DNA of 7,340 nt from the NCBI GenBank assembly GCA_046726955.1, contig JBKPBQ010000523.1, positions 1-7,340 of the forward strand. The letters run 5' to 3'. The stretch's first letter is position 1. The number at the start of each line of letters is the position of its first letter. Positions 1 through 7,300 of this stretch are shown piece by piece. Origin of the DNA: CAVPGH01 sp046726955 (GTDB lineage: Bacteria > Acidobacteriota > Vicinamibacteria > Fen-336). The notes below the pieces were generated by a model. That model did not search any database, had not been told where the DNA came from, and worked only from the letters and a program-made list of their open reading frames with translations. The position numbers were made by a program, and so were the translations under genes.

Positions 1-1257
1 GAGCTGCCCGAGAACCTCCTCTCCCCCGAAGAGCAGGAGGCGGCGCGCAGCGCTCCCATCGAGGACCGCCTGCGCGAGGGCGAGGAGCTCGTCGTTCAGG
101 TGCTGAAGGAGCCGCTCGGGCAGAAAGGCGCGCGCATCACCTCGCACGTCTCCCTGCCCGGCCGCTATCTCGTGCTCATGCCCACCGTGGAGCACGTGGG
201 CGTCTCGCGGAAGATCACGGACGACGAGGAGCGCCGCCGGCTGAAGACGATTCTCAAGGAGGTGCGGGCGGAGCGGGGCGGCGGTGGGTTCATCGCGCGC
301 ACCGCGGGCCGCGGCCGCAGCCGTGAGGACTTCCTGCGCGACGGCCACTACCTGACGCGAACCTGGGACGAGGCGCGCGCCCTCGCCACCCGTCAGCCGG
401 CGCCCGCCCTCCTCTACCGCGAGCCCTCGCTCGTGCACCGCCTCATCCGCGACCTCCTGTCCGACGACGTGGCCTCGATCCGGCTCGAGTCGCCCAGGGA
501 GTTCGAGCGGACGCTCGAGCTCGTGCGGCAGCTGCTCCCCGACCTCGCCCCGCGCGTCCGCCTCCACCAGGGCCCTACGCCGATCCTCGACGAGTTCGGG
601 GTCTCGCCGGAGCTCGAGCGCGCGCTCAAGCCCAAGGTGTGGCTGCCGGGCGGCGGCTACATCGTGATCAACCAGACGGAAGCGCTCGTGGCCATCGACG
701 TGAACACCGGCCGCTTCGTGGGCAAGAAGGACCTGGAGGACACGCTGCTCAAGGCCAACCTCGACGCGGTGCGGGAGATCGTCCGGCAGATAAGGCTGCG
801 CGACCTCGGCGGCATCATCGTGGTGGACTTCATCGACATGGAGGAGCGGCGGAGCCGCAAGGAGGTGCTGCGCGCGCTCGAGCAGGAGCTGCGCCGCGAC
901 CGCTCGCCCACGAAGGTCCTCTCCGTGAACGAGTTCGGCCTCGTGATCCTGACCCGCAAGCGGGTCAAGCAGTCGCTCGAGCGCATGCTCTGCCAGGCCT
1001 GTCCCTACTGCACGGGGAGCGGGATGATCAAGAGCGTCGCCACCGTTTGCGCGGAGATCTACGAGGAGGTCAAGAAGCTCGGGGCGGACGTGCGCGGGCA
1101 GAAGCTGCTCCTCCGCGTCAATCCGGACGTGGCGCGCGCGCTCGCCGGCGAGGAGTCGGCGGTGATGAACGACCTCGCCGCCCTCGTCGCGCAGGACATC
1201 GCCGTCCAGGGAGACCCGCTCCTCCACCAGGAGCAGTTCGACGTGGTGCCGATGTGA
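1..1257 (+). CDS. rng: Ribonuclease E/G family protein, RNase G-like (5' end outside window)
   Basis: Endoribonuclease of the RNase E/G family, which cleaves single-stranded AU-rich RNA in the cytoplasm during rRNA maturation and mRNA decay. The frame is open from base 1, so the start lies upstream; 418 residues are visible. The first visible segment is the later part of the S1 RNA-binding domain, with the family motif GQKGARIT. The metal-binding catalytic aspartates are D233 (in AIDVNTGRF) and D276 (in VVDFIDM), 43 residues apart as in E. coli D303/D346. The zinc-link CPYC motif is at C334/C337, again at the E. coli RNase E spacing (58 residues after the second aspartate). The protein ends about 80 residues after the zinc link, so it lacks the long RNase E scaffold and looks like RNase G. 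By alignment offset about 70-90 N-terminal residues are missing. Its TGA stop overlaps the GTG of the next gene. The family call is very secure; G rather than E is inferred from architecture. Confidence 0.95.
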   Translation, partial: ELPENLLSPEEQEAARSAPIEDRLREGEELVVQVLKEPLGQKGARITSHVSLPGRYLVLMPTVEHVGVSRKITDDEERRRLKTILKEVRAERGGGGFIARTAGRGRSREDFLRDGHYLTRTWDEARALATRQPAPALLYREPSLVHRLIRDLLSDDVASIRLESPREFERTLELVRQLLPDLAPRVRLHQGPTPILDEFGVSPELERALKPKVWLPGGGYIVINQTEALVAIDVNTGRFVGKKDLEDTLLKANLDAVREIVRQIRLRDLGGIIVVDFIDMEERRSRKEVLRALEQELRRDRSPTKVLSVNEFGLVILTRKRVKQSLERMLCQACPYCTGSGMIKSVATVCAEIYEEVKKLGADVRGQKLLLRVNPDVARALAGEESAVMNDLAALVAQDIAVQGDPLLHQEQFDVVPM

Positions 1258-1901
1258 CCGAGGCGCCGGGCCAGGACGAGGCCCTCACGGCCTACGTGGA
1301 GGCGATCGAGGCGGCCTTTCGCGTCCGGCGGGGAAAGGACCACGCGCTCACGCCGCGCGACTTCGCGCTCGCCAAGAGCTGGTTCCAGTGGGGAGTCCCC
1401 CTGGCCACCGTCCTCGTCGGAGTGGACCTCGCGTTCGACACCGACCCCAACGTCTCCTCCCTCGCCTACTGCCGCCGGCGCGTCGAGGAGATCGCCCCTC
1501 CCTCGGCCCGCCGCGCCGGCCTCGAGGGCGAGCGGATCTCGATCTTCGACCTCCAGGAGACGCTCGCCGCGCTCAAGGAGCGGCTGCTCGAGCTGCCGCG
1601 CCAGAGCTTCGCCCTGCCGCTCGTCAAGGTCGCGGAGGTGCTGGACCTCGTGACGGTGGCCGCGAAGCCCAACTGGGAGTACCTCCGGGGCAAGCTCCGC
1701 GAGATCGACGCGGAGGTGGAAGCGCAGGCCCTCGACGCGCTCCCTCCGGAGGACGCGGCGGTGGTGCGGGCAGAGGCGGCGCGCGCCGCCGAGCGCCAGA
1801 AAGGCCGCGTGGACGCGGCCTCGCTCGACCAGGCGGTGGGACGCCTCGTCCGCCAGCGGGCCCGGGAGCGTCTCAAGATCCCGCGGGTCGGGCTCGTCTA
1901 G
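1254..1901 (+). CDS. Conserved-looking protein of unknown function, translationally coupled to RNase G
   Basis: A 215-residue soluble protein that I do not recognise. The GTG start is chosen because it overlaps the RNase stop (GTGA, 1254-1257), the reading frame stays open to the TAG at 1899-1901, and an alternative further downstream would trim a well-formed helix. No Shine-Dalgarno sequence lies at normal distance; an AGGAG at 1229-1233 is about 20 bases upstream, so termination-reinitiation is likely. There is no signal peptide or membrane segment. The N-terminal part (residues 10-75) looks like a compact helical domain, with an RRGKDHALTPRDFALAKSW stretch, then GVPLATVLVGVDLAF and SLAYCRRRVEEI. 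The middle is helical. The C-terminal half is rich in Glu, Arg and Ala, with a long probable helix or coiled coil ending in a basic patch (RLVRQRARERLKIPR). No catalytic motif is evident. Coupling to the RNase suggests a role in RNA metabolism, but that is inference only. Confidence 0.85.
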   Translation: MTEAPGQDEALTAYVEAIEAAFRVRRGKDHALTPRDFALAKSWFQWGVPLATVLVGVDLAFDTDPNVSSLAYCRRRVEEIAPPSARRAGLEGERISIFDLQETLAALKERLLELPRQSFALPLVKVAEVLDLVTVAAKPNWEYLRGKLREIDAEVEAQALDALPPEDAAVVRAEAARAAERQKGRVDAASLDQAVGRLVRQRARERLKIPRVGLV

Positions 1902-1906
1902 TTACT

Positions 1907-2284
1907 TCATTTCCGGAAGGACTGGCGCCGCGTCGTGGCGCCGAGCCAGGCGTGGCAGGCCATGTCCACGCGGCCGTCCCTGAAGCGCACGCCTTCGTCG
2001 CGCAGGCGGCGGCGCTGCAGGATCGGGCCCACGCCTCCGCGGAGCGAGATACGGCCGCCCGCGCCCACAACGCGGTGCCAGGGCACGCGGGGCTCCGTGC
2101 GGGCGTCGAGCGCGCGCAGCGCCCACCCCACCGCGCGCGCTCCTCTCCGCTTCCCGAGCAGGCGGGCGATCTGGCCGTAGGTCGCAACTCGTCCCCGGGG
2201 AATGGCGCGCACCGCCGCGTAGACGTCCTGGAAGAAGGCAGTGCCCGGCTCCCGGGCCGTGGCGCGCGTCCCGCCGTTCCTCAA
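1907..2284 (-). CDS. Alkyltransferase-like (ATL) protein, MGMT DNA-binding-domain family
   Basis: A 125-residue homologue of the C-terminal DNA-binding domain of O6-alkylguanine-DNA methyltransferase. Family landmarks run in order: the helical start (FFQDVYAAVRAIPRG, residues 17-31), TYG with the conserved tyrosine Y36, the ARAVGWAL segment with probable arginine finger R50, and PWHRVV at 68-73. W69 stands where MGMT has its alkyl-acceptor cysteine (PCHRV), which is the signature of ATL proteins. These bind O6-alkylguanine without repairing it and flag it for nucleotide excision repair. The tail has the usual RVD...W ending. There is no ATG in a sensible place. The frame upstream runs back into the SurA-like gene, so I choose the TTG at 2284, 11 bases after that gene's stop and with no clear Shine-Dalgarno sequence. 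It is last in a probable mfd-led transcription unit. Family and tryptophan substitution are seen directly; in vivo function and exact start are inferred. Confidence 0.88.
   Translation of the reverse strand: MRNGGTRATAREPGTAFFQDVYAAVRAIPRGRVATYGQIARLLGKRRGARAVGWALRALDARTEPRVPWHRVVGAGGRISLRGGVGPILQRRRLRDEGVRFRDGRVDMACHAWLGATTRRQSFRK
1924..1942. repeat. Short perfect inverted repeat at the convergent gene ends
   Basis: GGCGCC at 1924-1929 and again at 1937-1942 can form a 6-base-pair hairpin with a 7-base loop. It lies inside the 3' end of the ATL gene and 22 bases past the stop of the + strand gene at 1901. No T-tract follows on either strand, so it is not a canonical intrinsic terminator. 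It could stabilise the 3' end of the rng operon transcript, or simply be chance in GC-rich coding DNA. Confidence 0.3.
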
Positions 2285-2295
2285 AGTCGAAGGCG

Positions 2296-3513
2296 TTACG
2301 GCTTCTTGTCGGGCGGCTTTGGGCTGGGCTTGTCCGTCGGCGGCGGAGGCGCCACCTGCTCGGGACGGTCCGAGCCCGAGGTGCTGATCTCGGCATCCGG
2401 GTCGGCGGGGGGCGCCGCGGCAGGCGCGGCGGGAGCTGCAGCAGCGGCGCCTTCGGCCGGCTTCGCTGCCGGTCCCACGCCACCCGCTTCGCCGAGGCCG
2501 CCGAGGTTCAATCCCGCGCCCTCGGGCACGGTCCCCGAGAGCTGCAGCGGGGCCTCGCGCACCATGAGGTTGATGACCGCCTTCTTCCGGAGGTCGGCCA
2601 TGTACGCGTCGTACTCCTTCTGCCACCGCTCCTGCATCAGCTTCTGCTTGATGTCGGCCTTGGCCTCCTCGAACGGAACGACGGAGGCCTCCGTCTTGTC
2701 CACCGCCTTGAAGATGCGGTAGCCGTCGCCGGAGCGGATGGGATCCGAGACGGCGCCCGTGCTCAGGCCGAAGGCGACTTTCTCGAGCGCCGGGTTGAGG
2801 TCGCCCTTGGTGAGCTTGCCGAGGTCGCCGCCGGCGGCGCGCGTCCCGCCCGCCGAGTGCGACTTGGCGAGCTCTGCGAAGTCCTCTCCCGCCCGCGCGC
2901 GCTTCACGAGGTCCTTGGCGAACGCCTCGCCGCCTCCGTCCGCCTTGACGTAGATCTCCTGGAGCGTGACCGTCGCCGGCTTGCTGAAGTCGTCCTTGTG
3001 CGCGTCGTAGTCGGCCTTGGCCTCGGGGTCCGTGACCGCGACCTTGCCCTCGACCTCGCGGGAGAGGATCTGGCGCCGGACGATCGAGTGCTCGATGTTG
3101 CGCTTCAGGTCGTCGAGCGTCATGCCCTCGCGCGCGAGCTGGGCCTGCAGCTCGTCGTCGTTCGCGATCTTGTTCTCCTTCTTGATGTTGTCGATGACCT
3201 CCTTGATGTACTCCGGCCGCAGGTGCAGCCCCGCCTCGTCCGCGCGCTGCACGAGGAGCAGCTCGTCCACGGCCTCCTGGAGGATCTTCGCGTTGTTCTC
3301 GCGCAGGAACTGGGGAATCTTGTCGGGGTCGATGCGTGCGGCCTGGGCGGCCGCCAGCTGGCGCGACTGGAACTCGGTCTGGGTGATGATCTCCCCGTTC
3401 ACCTTGGCGATGACGCGTTCGAGGATCTCGGCTCTCGCTCCCGTGGCGACGAAGAGGCCGACGCCGAGGCCGAGACTAGGAAGAAGAACGAGGAAGGCTG
3501 AGTGCCGCCGCAT
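2296..3513 (-). CDS. SurA-like periplasmic chaperone / peptidyl-prolyl isomerase
   Basis: A 405-residue exported protein of the SurA family, which chaperones outer-membrane and secreted proteins in the periplasm. Residues 1-28 form a Sec signal peptide: MRRH, a hydrophobic core at about 7-23, then a probable cut after ARA (A28). Residues 29-160 match the SurA N-terminal chaperone domain (RVIAKVNGEIITQTEF). One parvulin/PpiC domain spans about 180-273, containing FAELAKSHS and GGDLGKL. A helical segment follows to about 318. The last 55 residues or so are a Pro/Ala-rich, probably disordered tail ending PPDKKP. E. coli SurA is 428 residues with two parvulin domains; here there is one. The usual parvulin histidines are replaced (E186, R266), so isomerase activity is doubtful and chaperoning is the safer guess. 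The ATG at 3513 is supported by the signal peptide and an AAGG 6 bases upstream. The start overlaps the upstream gene by 38 bases. Confidence 0.92.
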   Translation of the reverse strand: MRRHSAFLVLLPSLGLGVGLFVATGARAEILERVIAKVNGEIITQTEFQSRQLAAAQAARIDPDKIPQFLRENNAKILQEAVDELLLVQRADEAGLHLRPEYIKEVIDNIKKENKIANDDELQAQLAREGMTLDDLKRNIEHSIVRRQILSREVEGKVAVTDPEAKADYDAHKDDFSKPATVTLQEIYVKADGGGEAFAKDLVKRARAGEDFAELAKSHSAGGTRAAGGDLGKLTKGDLNPALEKVAFGLSTGAVSDPIRSGDGYRIFKAVDKTEASVVPFEEAKADIKQKLMQERWQKEYDAYMADLRKKAVINLMVREAPLQLSGTVPEGAGLNLGGLGEAGGVGPAAKPAEGAAAAAPAAPAAAPPADPDAEISTSGSDRPEQVAPPPPTDKPSPKPPDKKP

Positions 3514-4306
3514 GATTCACCTTGGCCCGCTGGAGGAGGGAGGCCACGAGCTCGCGCATCTGACGGTCCGTCTTCTCGCGGACGAGCCGGGCGCGGATGC
3601 GCGCCTGCGCCTCCTCGAGGCCCGCGCTGCGGGCGGGCTGCCGGGCCTCGACTCTCAAGATATGATACCCGAGCGAGGTCTCCACGATCTCGCTCGTGGC
3701 TCCCGCCGCGAGCGCGAAGGCCGCCTTCTCCAGCTCCGGCGGCAGCTGGCCGCGGGTGAACGTCCCCATGAGGCCCCCGTTCGGGGCCTCGGGGCTGCGC
3801 GAGACGCCCCGGGCCAGCGTCTCGAAGGACTTCGGCTCCTTCACGAGCCGGCGCTGCACGTCGCGCGCTTCGTTCATCGTCGGGACCAGGATCTGCCGGA
3901 GGGTGATCTCCTCCTCGAACTGGAACTCCTCGGGGTGGTCGTGGAAGTAGGCGCCGACCTCCTCGTCGGTCACGCGGACCTCCGGGAGTGACTCCTGCAG
4001 GAGCTTCTGCACGGCCCGCTGCTCTTCCGCGGGCGTGCCCGGCCCCGAGAGAAAGCCCCGCGCCCGCGCCTCCAGCACGAGCACCTGCTGCTCGAGGAAG
4101 GAGTCGAGGAGGCTCCGCCGGACCTCGGGGCCGAGAGGCTCGCCCCCGCGGGCTTCCACCTCCGCGAGGTGGCGCGCGAAGTCGCTCCTCCGCACCGTGG
4201 CGTCGCCGAGCTCCAGGATCACGGGGTCGGCGGGCGTCCCGCCGCGGCAGGCGAGGGCGGCCGCGAAAGCGGCGGCCCACCATCGAGTCTGGCCGCGCGA
4301 GCTCAA
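3476..4306 (-). CDS. Parvulin-type peptidyl-prolyl isomerase, putative lipoprotein
   Basis: A 276-residue SurA/PrsA-like folding factor. From the TTG at 4306 the N-terminus is a short basic region (R4, R8), a hydrophobic stretch (WWAAAFAAALA) and C20, which fits a lipoprotein signal peptide, although the -3 residue is Ala rather than the usual Leu. Residues 25-125 form the helical SurA-N-like domain. Residues about 133-221 form one parvulin/PpiC domain (GGLMGTFTRGQLPPELEKAAF), and the C-terminal helix is basic. The first active-site histidine of parvulins is replaced by Q138 (TLRQILV), while the second is present as H215 (GYHILRVE). The gene begins 10 bases after the mfd stop and runs 38 bases into the SurA-like gene, so the two are probably translated in concert. 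No ATG or Shine-Dalgarno sequence is available; TTG is the only start that keeps the signal peptide. The family is secure; start and lipidation are likely but unproven. Confidence 0.88.
   Translation of the reverse strand: MSSRGQTRWWAAAFAAALACRGGTPADPVILELGDATVRRSDFARHLAEVEARGGEPLGPEVRRSLLDSFLEQQVLVLEARARGFLSGPGTPAEEQRAVQKLLQESLPEVRVTDEEVGAYFHDHPEEFQFEEEITLRQILVPTMNEARDVQRRLVKEPKSFETLARGVSRSPEAPNGGLMGTFTRGQLPPELEKAAFALAAGATSEIVETSLGYHILRVEARQPARSAGLEEAQARIRARLVREKTDRQMRELVASLLQRAKVNHAAALSLPRSSS
3518..3523 (-). promoter_or_regulatory. Ribosome binding site of the SurA-like gene
   Basis: AAGGTG on the minus strand, with the AAGG core ending 6 bases before the ATG at 3513. It lies inside the coding region of the preceding parvulin gene and supports the overlapping start. 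It is the only clear Shine-Dalgarno sequence among the internal gene starts in this window. Confidence 0.5.
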
Positions 4307-4315
4307 GGCGCCGCG

Positions 4316-4321
4316 ATTATA
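4316..4321 (-). promoter_or_regulatory. Possible -10 promoter element at the end of mfd
   Basis: A perfect TATAAT on the minus strand overlaps the mfd TAA stop, nine bases before the TTG start of the parvulin lipoprotein gene. A convincing -35 is not visible (CCTCTC at the 17-base spacing), and there is no extended TG. If used, transcription would begin within a few bases of the TTG, giving a nearly leaderless message. Part of the match comes from the stop codon itself, so chance is possible. Confidence 0.25.
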
Positions 4322-7300
4322 GGCCCCGCTCGAGGCGGGAGAGGAGCGAGTCCAGTCCCGCGGCCGGGTCCTGGCCCGGGGCGAGCGGGGCGTGGAGCGC
4401 CTGCGGGGTGAGGGTCGCTCCCGGCAGGGCCCGGACCAGCGCGGGAAGCGTCTCGAGGGCGAAGTCGGGGGCGAAACGCACGACGAGCCGGTCCCCGGCC
4501 ACGTCCACCTGGCTGACCTTCGTCTTCTCCGCGCGGGGGCGGAGGGCGGCGTAGGAGAGGAGCCCCTCGACCTCGACGGGCAGGGGGCCGAAGCGGTCGC
4601 GGATCTCCGCGCGCAACGCGTCGATCTCCGCGGGCGAGCGCACCTCGGAGAGCCGCTTGTAGAGGGCGAGGCGCTGGTGGGTCTCGGGCACGTAGCCCTC
4701 GGGGATCCGCATCTGTAGCCCGAGGTGCAGTGTCGCGCGGGGAGCTTCGGGGGCGCCATGGCCGCGCAGCTCCAGGATCGTCTGCTCGAGGAGCTTGACG
4801 TAGAGGTCGAGGCCCACGGCCTGGATGTGCCCGCTCTGCTCGCCGCCCAGGAGGTTGCCCGCGCCGCGGAGCTCCAGGTCGAGCGCGGCGATCCGGAAGC
4901 CCGCCCCCAGGTCCGAGAACTCGCGGATGGCGGCGAGCCGCTTGCGCGCGATCTCGGAGAGGACCGTGTCCGGGGGCACGAGGAGATACGCGTGGGCGGC
5001 GCGATCGGATCGGCCGACCCGGCCGCGCAGCTGATAGAGCTGGGCGAGGCCGTAGCGGTCGGCGCGGTTGACGAGCATCGTGTTCGCGCGCGGGATGTCG
5101 AGACCGTTCTCGATGATCGTCGTGGCCACGAGCACGTCCGAGCGGCCCTCCACGAACGCGAGCATCGTCTTCTCGAGCTCCGCTTCCGGCATCTGCCCGT
5201 GGGCCACCGCGACCTTGGCCTCGGGCACGAGGCGCTGCACGAGCGAGGCCAGCGAGTAGATCGACTCCACGCGGTTGTGGACGAAGTAGATCTGCCCCTC
5301 GCGGGCGAGCTCCTCGCGGATGGCGGCGGCGATGACGTCCGTCCGGAACTTCACGATGCGCGTCTCGATGGCGAGCCGGTCCTTGGGCGGGGTCTCGATG
5401 ACGGACATGTCGCGTATGCCGGCGAGTCCCATCTGCAGCGTGCGGGGGATGGGCGTCGCGGAGAGGGTCAGGCAGTCGACCGTGGTCTTGAGGTGCTTGA
5501 GCTTCTCCTTCGCCGCCACGCCGAAGCGCTGCTCCTCGTCGATCACGAGGAGCCCGAGGTCGCGGAAGCCGACGTCTTTCGAGAGGAGCCGATGCGTCCC
5601 GATGAGCACGTCGACGCCGCCCTCGGGCAGCGCCTTCAAGATCGCCTTCGTCTCGCGGGGCGTGCGGAAGCGGGACAGCATGTCCACCTTCACGGGGAAC
5701 GGAGCGAAGCGCTTGCGGAACGTCTTCCAGTGCTGGAAGGCGAGGACGGTCGTGGGGGCGAGCAGCGCCACCTGCTTGCCGTCGAGCACGGCGCGCATGG
5801 CCGCGCGCATCGCGACCTCGGTCTTGCCGTAGCCCACGTCGCCGCAGATGAGGCGGTCCATGGGGACGGCCGCCGCCATGTCCGCGGCCACGTCGGCGAT
5901 CGCGGCCGCCTGGTCCTTCGTCTCCTCGTACTCGAAGGCCTCCTCGAACTCGCGCTGCCACGGGCTCTCGCCGGCGAAGGCGTGGCCGGGGCGGGCCTTG
6001 CGCTCCGCGTAGAGCCGCAGGAGCTCCGCGGCCATGTCGCGCATGGCCTTCTTGACGCGCTTCTTGACCTTCTCCCAGTTCCCGCTCCCCAGCCGGTCCA
6101 CGACGGGAGGGGCGCCCTCGGCGCTCGAGTACTTCTGCACGCGGTCGAAGCTCTCGATCGGGACCTTGAGCTTGTCCCCGCCCTGGTAGACGAGGACCAT
6201 GAACTCCCGCTCCGTCCCCGCGACCTCGATCGTCTCCAGGCCGAGGAACCGGCCGATGCCGTGGTCCTGGTGCACCACGAGGTCGCCCGTCTTGAGGTCG
6301 CGGAAGTCGGACAGGAAGGACCGGGCCCCGCCGCGACGTCCGTGATGGAGGTGGACCTCCTCGGGAAAGATGTCGCCGTCGGCGAAGACGGCAAGGCCGG
6401 AGGCGGGGAGCTCGAAGCCGCGGGAGAGAGCCCCGACGCGGGTCTCGATGGATCCCTCGCTAACGTCCAGGTTTTCCTCGCGGAGGACATCCCCGAGGCG
6501 TTGGGCTCGTCCCGTGTTGCCGAGCAGGAGTATCGTGGATCCCTCCTGCCCCCGCAGGTCCGCGACGAGCCGCCGCAGGTCCCCCGCGTAGCGCGGGACC
6601 GGGCGACACGGTATGTGCAGCCCGCGGACTTCCGTGTCCACCTCGCGCACGTGCACCGCCGGTGCTCTTTCCAGCCGCTCGCCGAGTGTTTCCGCGGAGA
6701 CGAGTCCCTCCTCGGGATCGGGCAGCAGCTCGTCGCGCCGCCGCGCGTGGTCTTCTCGGGCCCGCGTCCAGAAAGTCTCCACCTCCGTCCGCACCGCCTC
6801 CGGCTCGACGACGACGACCCCGCCCGATCGCAGGTAGGTCCAGGGGGCGACCGTGCTGCCCGGCACGAGGGGGACGAGCTCGACGAGGCTCTCCGGCAGC
6901 AGTCCGCGCTCCAGGCTCTCGAGGACGAGCGCGAGCTCGCGGCGCCCCGCGAAGCGCTCCCGGATCCGCGGCTCGAGCGAGGCGAGGACGGAGCGCGTGG
7001 GGAAGAGATCGCTCAAGGGGAGCGTCGTGAGCGTCTCGATCGTCGCGATCGTCCGCTGCGTGTCGGGGTCGAAACGCCGCAGGCTCTCCACCGTGTCGCC
7101 CAGGAACTCGACGCGGACCGGAGACTCGGCGTCGGAGGGGAAGACGTCCACGATCCCGCCGCGGCGCGCGATCTGGCCGGGCGCGGTCACGGGGTCCTCG
7201 CGCAGGTAGCCGCCTTCGTCGAGGGCTTCGAGCAGGATCTCCGGCGTCATCTCGTCGCCCGTGCGCAGCGAGAGGACGCGCGTCTCCAGCAGGTGGGGAG

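Noticed and set aside
639..1253. In-frame upstream extension of the unknown protein into the RNase gene
   Set aside because: The upstream part is an Arg/Gly/Ala/Pro-rich shadow translation of the RNase catalytic domain, and the GTG at 1254 overlapping the stop explains the start better.
1924..1942. GGCGCC inverted repeat as an intrinsic terminator
   Set aside because: No T-tract follows on either strand and the stem is only 6 base pairs, so it is reported only as an inverted repeat.
2022..2091. Loss of the MGMT acceptor cysteine read as an inactivated alkyltransferase pseudogene
   Set aside because: The replacement is specifically tryptophan in an intact PWHRVV motif with the rest of the domain preserved, which defines functional ATL proteins rather than decay.
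2285..2626. ATG at 2626 as the start of the ATL protein
   Set aside because: It would add over 110 low-complexity residues translated out of frame from the SurA-like gene tail; known ATL proteins are about 100-130 residues long.
2857..3991. Long + strand open frames opposite the two parvulin genes
   Set aside because: They are antisense shadows with skewed Leu/Val/Arg or Ser/Arg composition, and the minus-strand genes have recognisable domains throughout.
4307..4759. ATG at 4759 as the start of the parvulin lipoprotein
   Set aside because: The extra N-terminus is a Pro/Arg/Ser-rich shadow of the mfd C-terminal domain and would bury the signal peptide.
4303..5961. Long minus-strand frame of 552 residues inside mfd
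   Set aside because: Its translation is Arg/Gly/Pro/Ala-rich with no domain and lies wholly in another frame of the Mfd motor domains, typical of GC-rich DNA.
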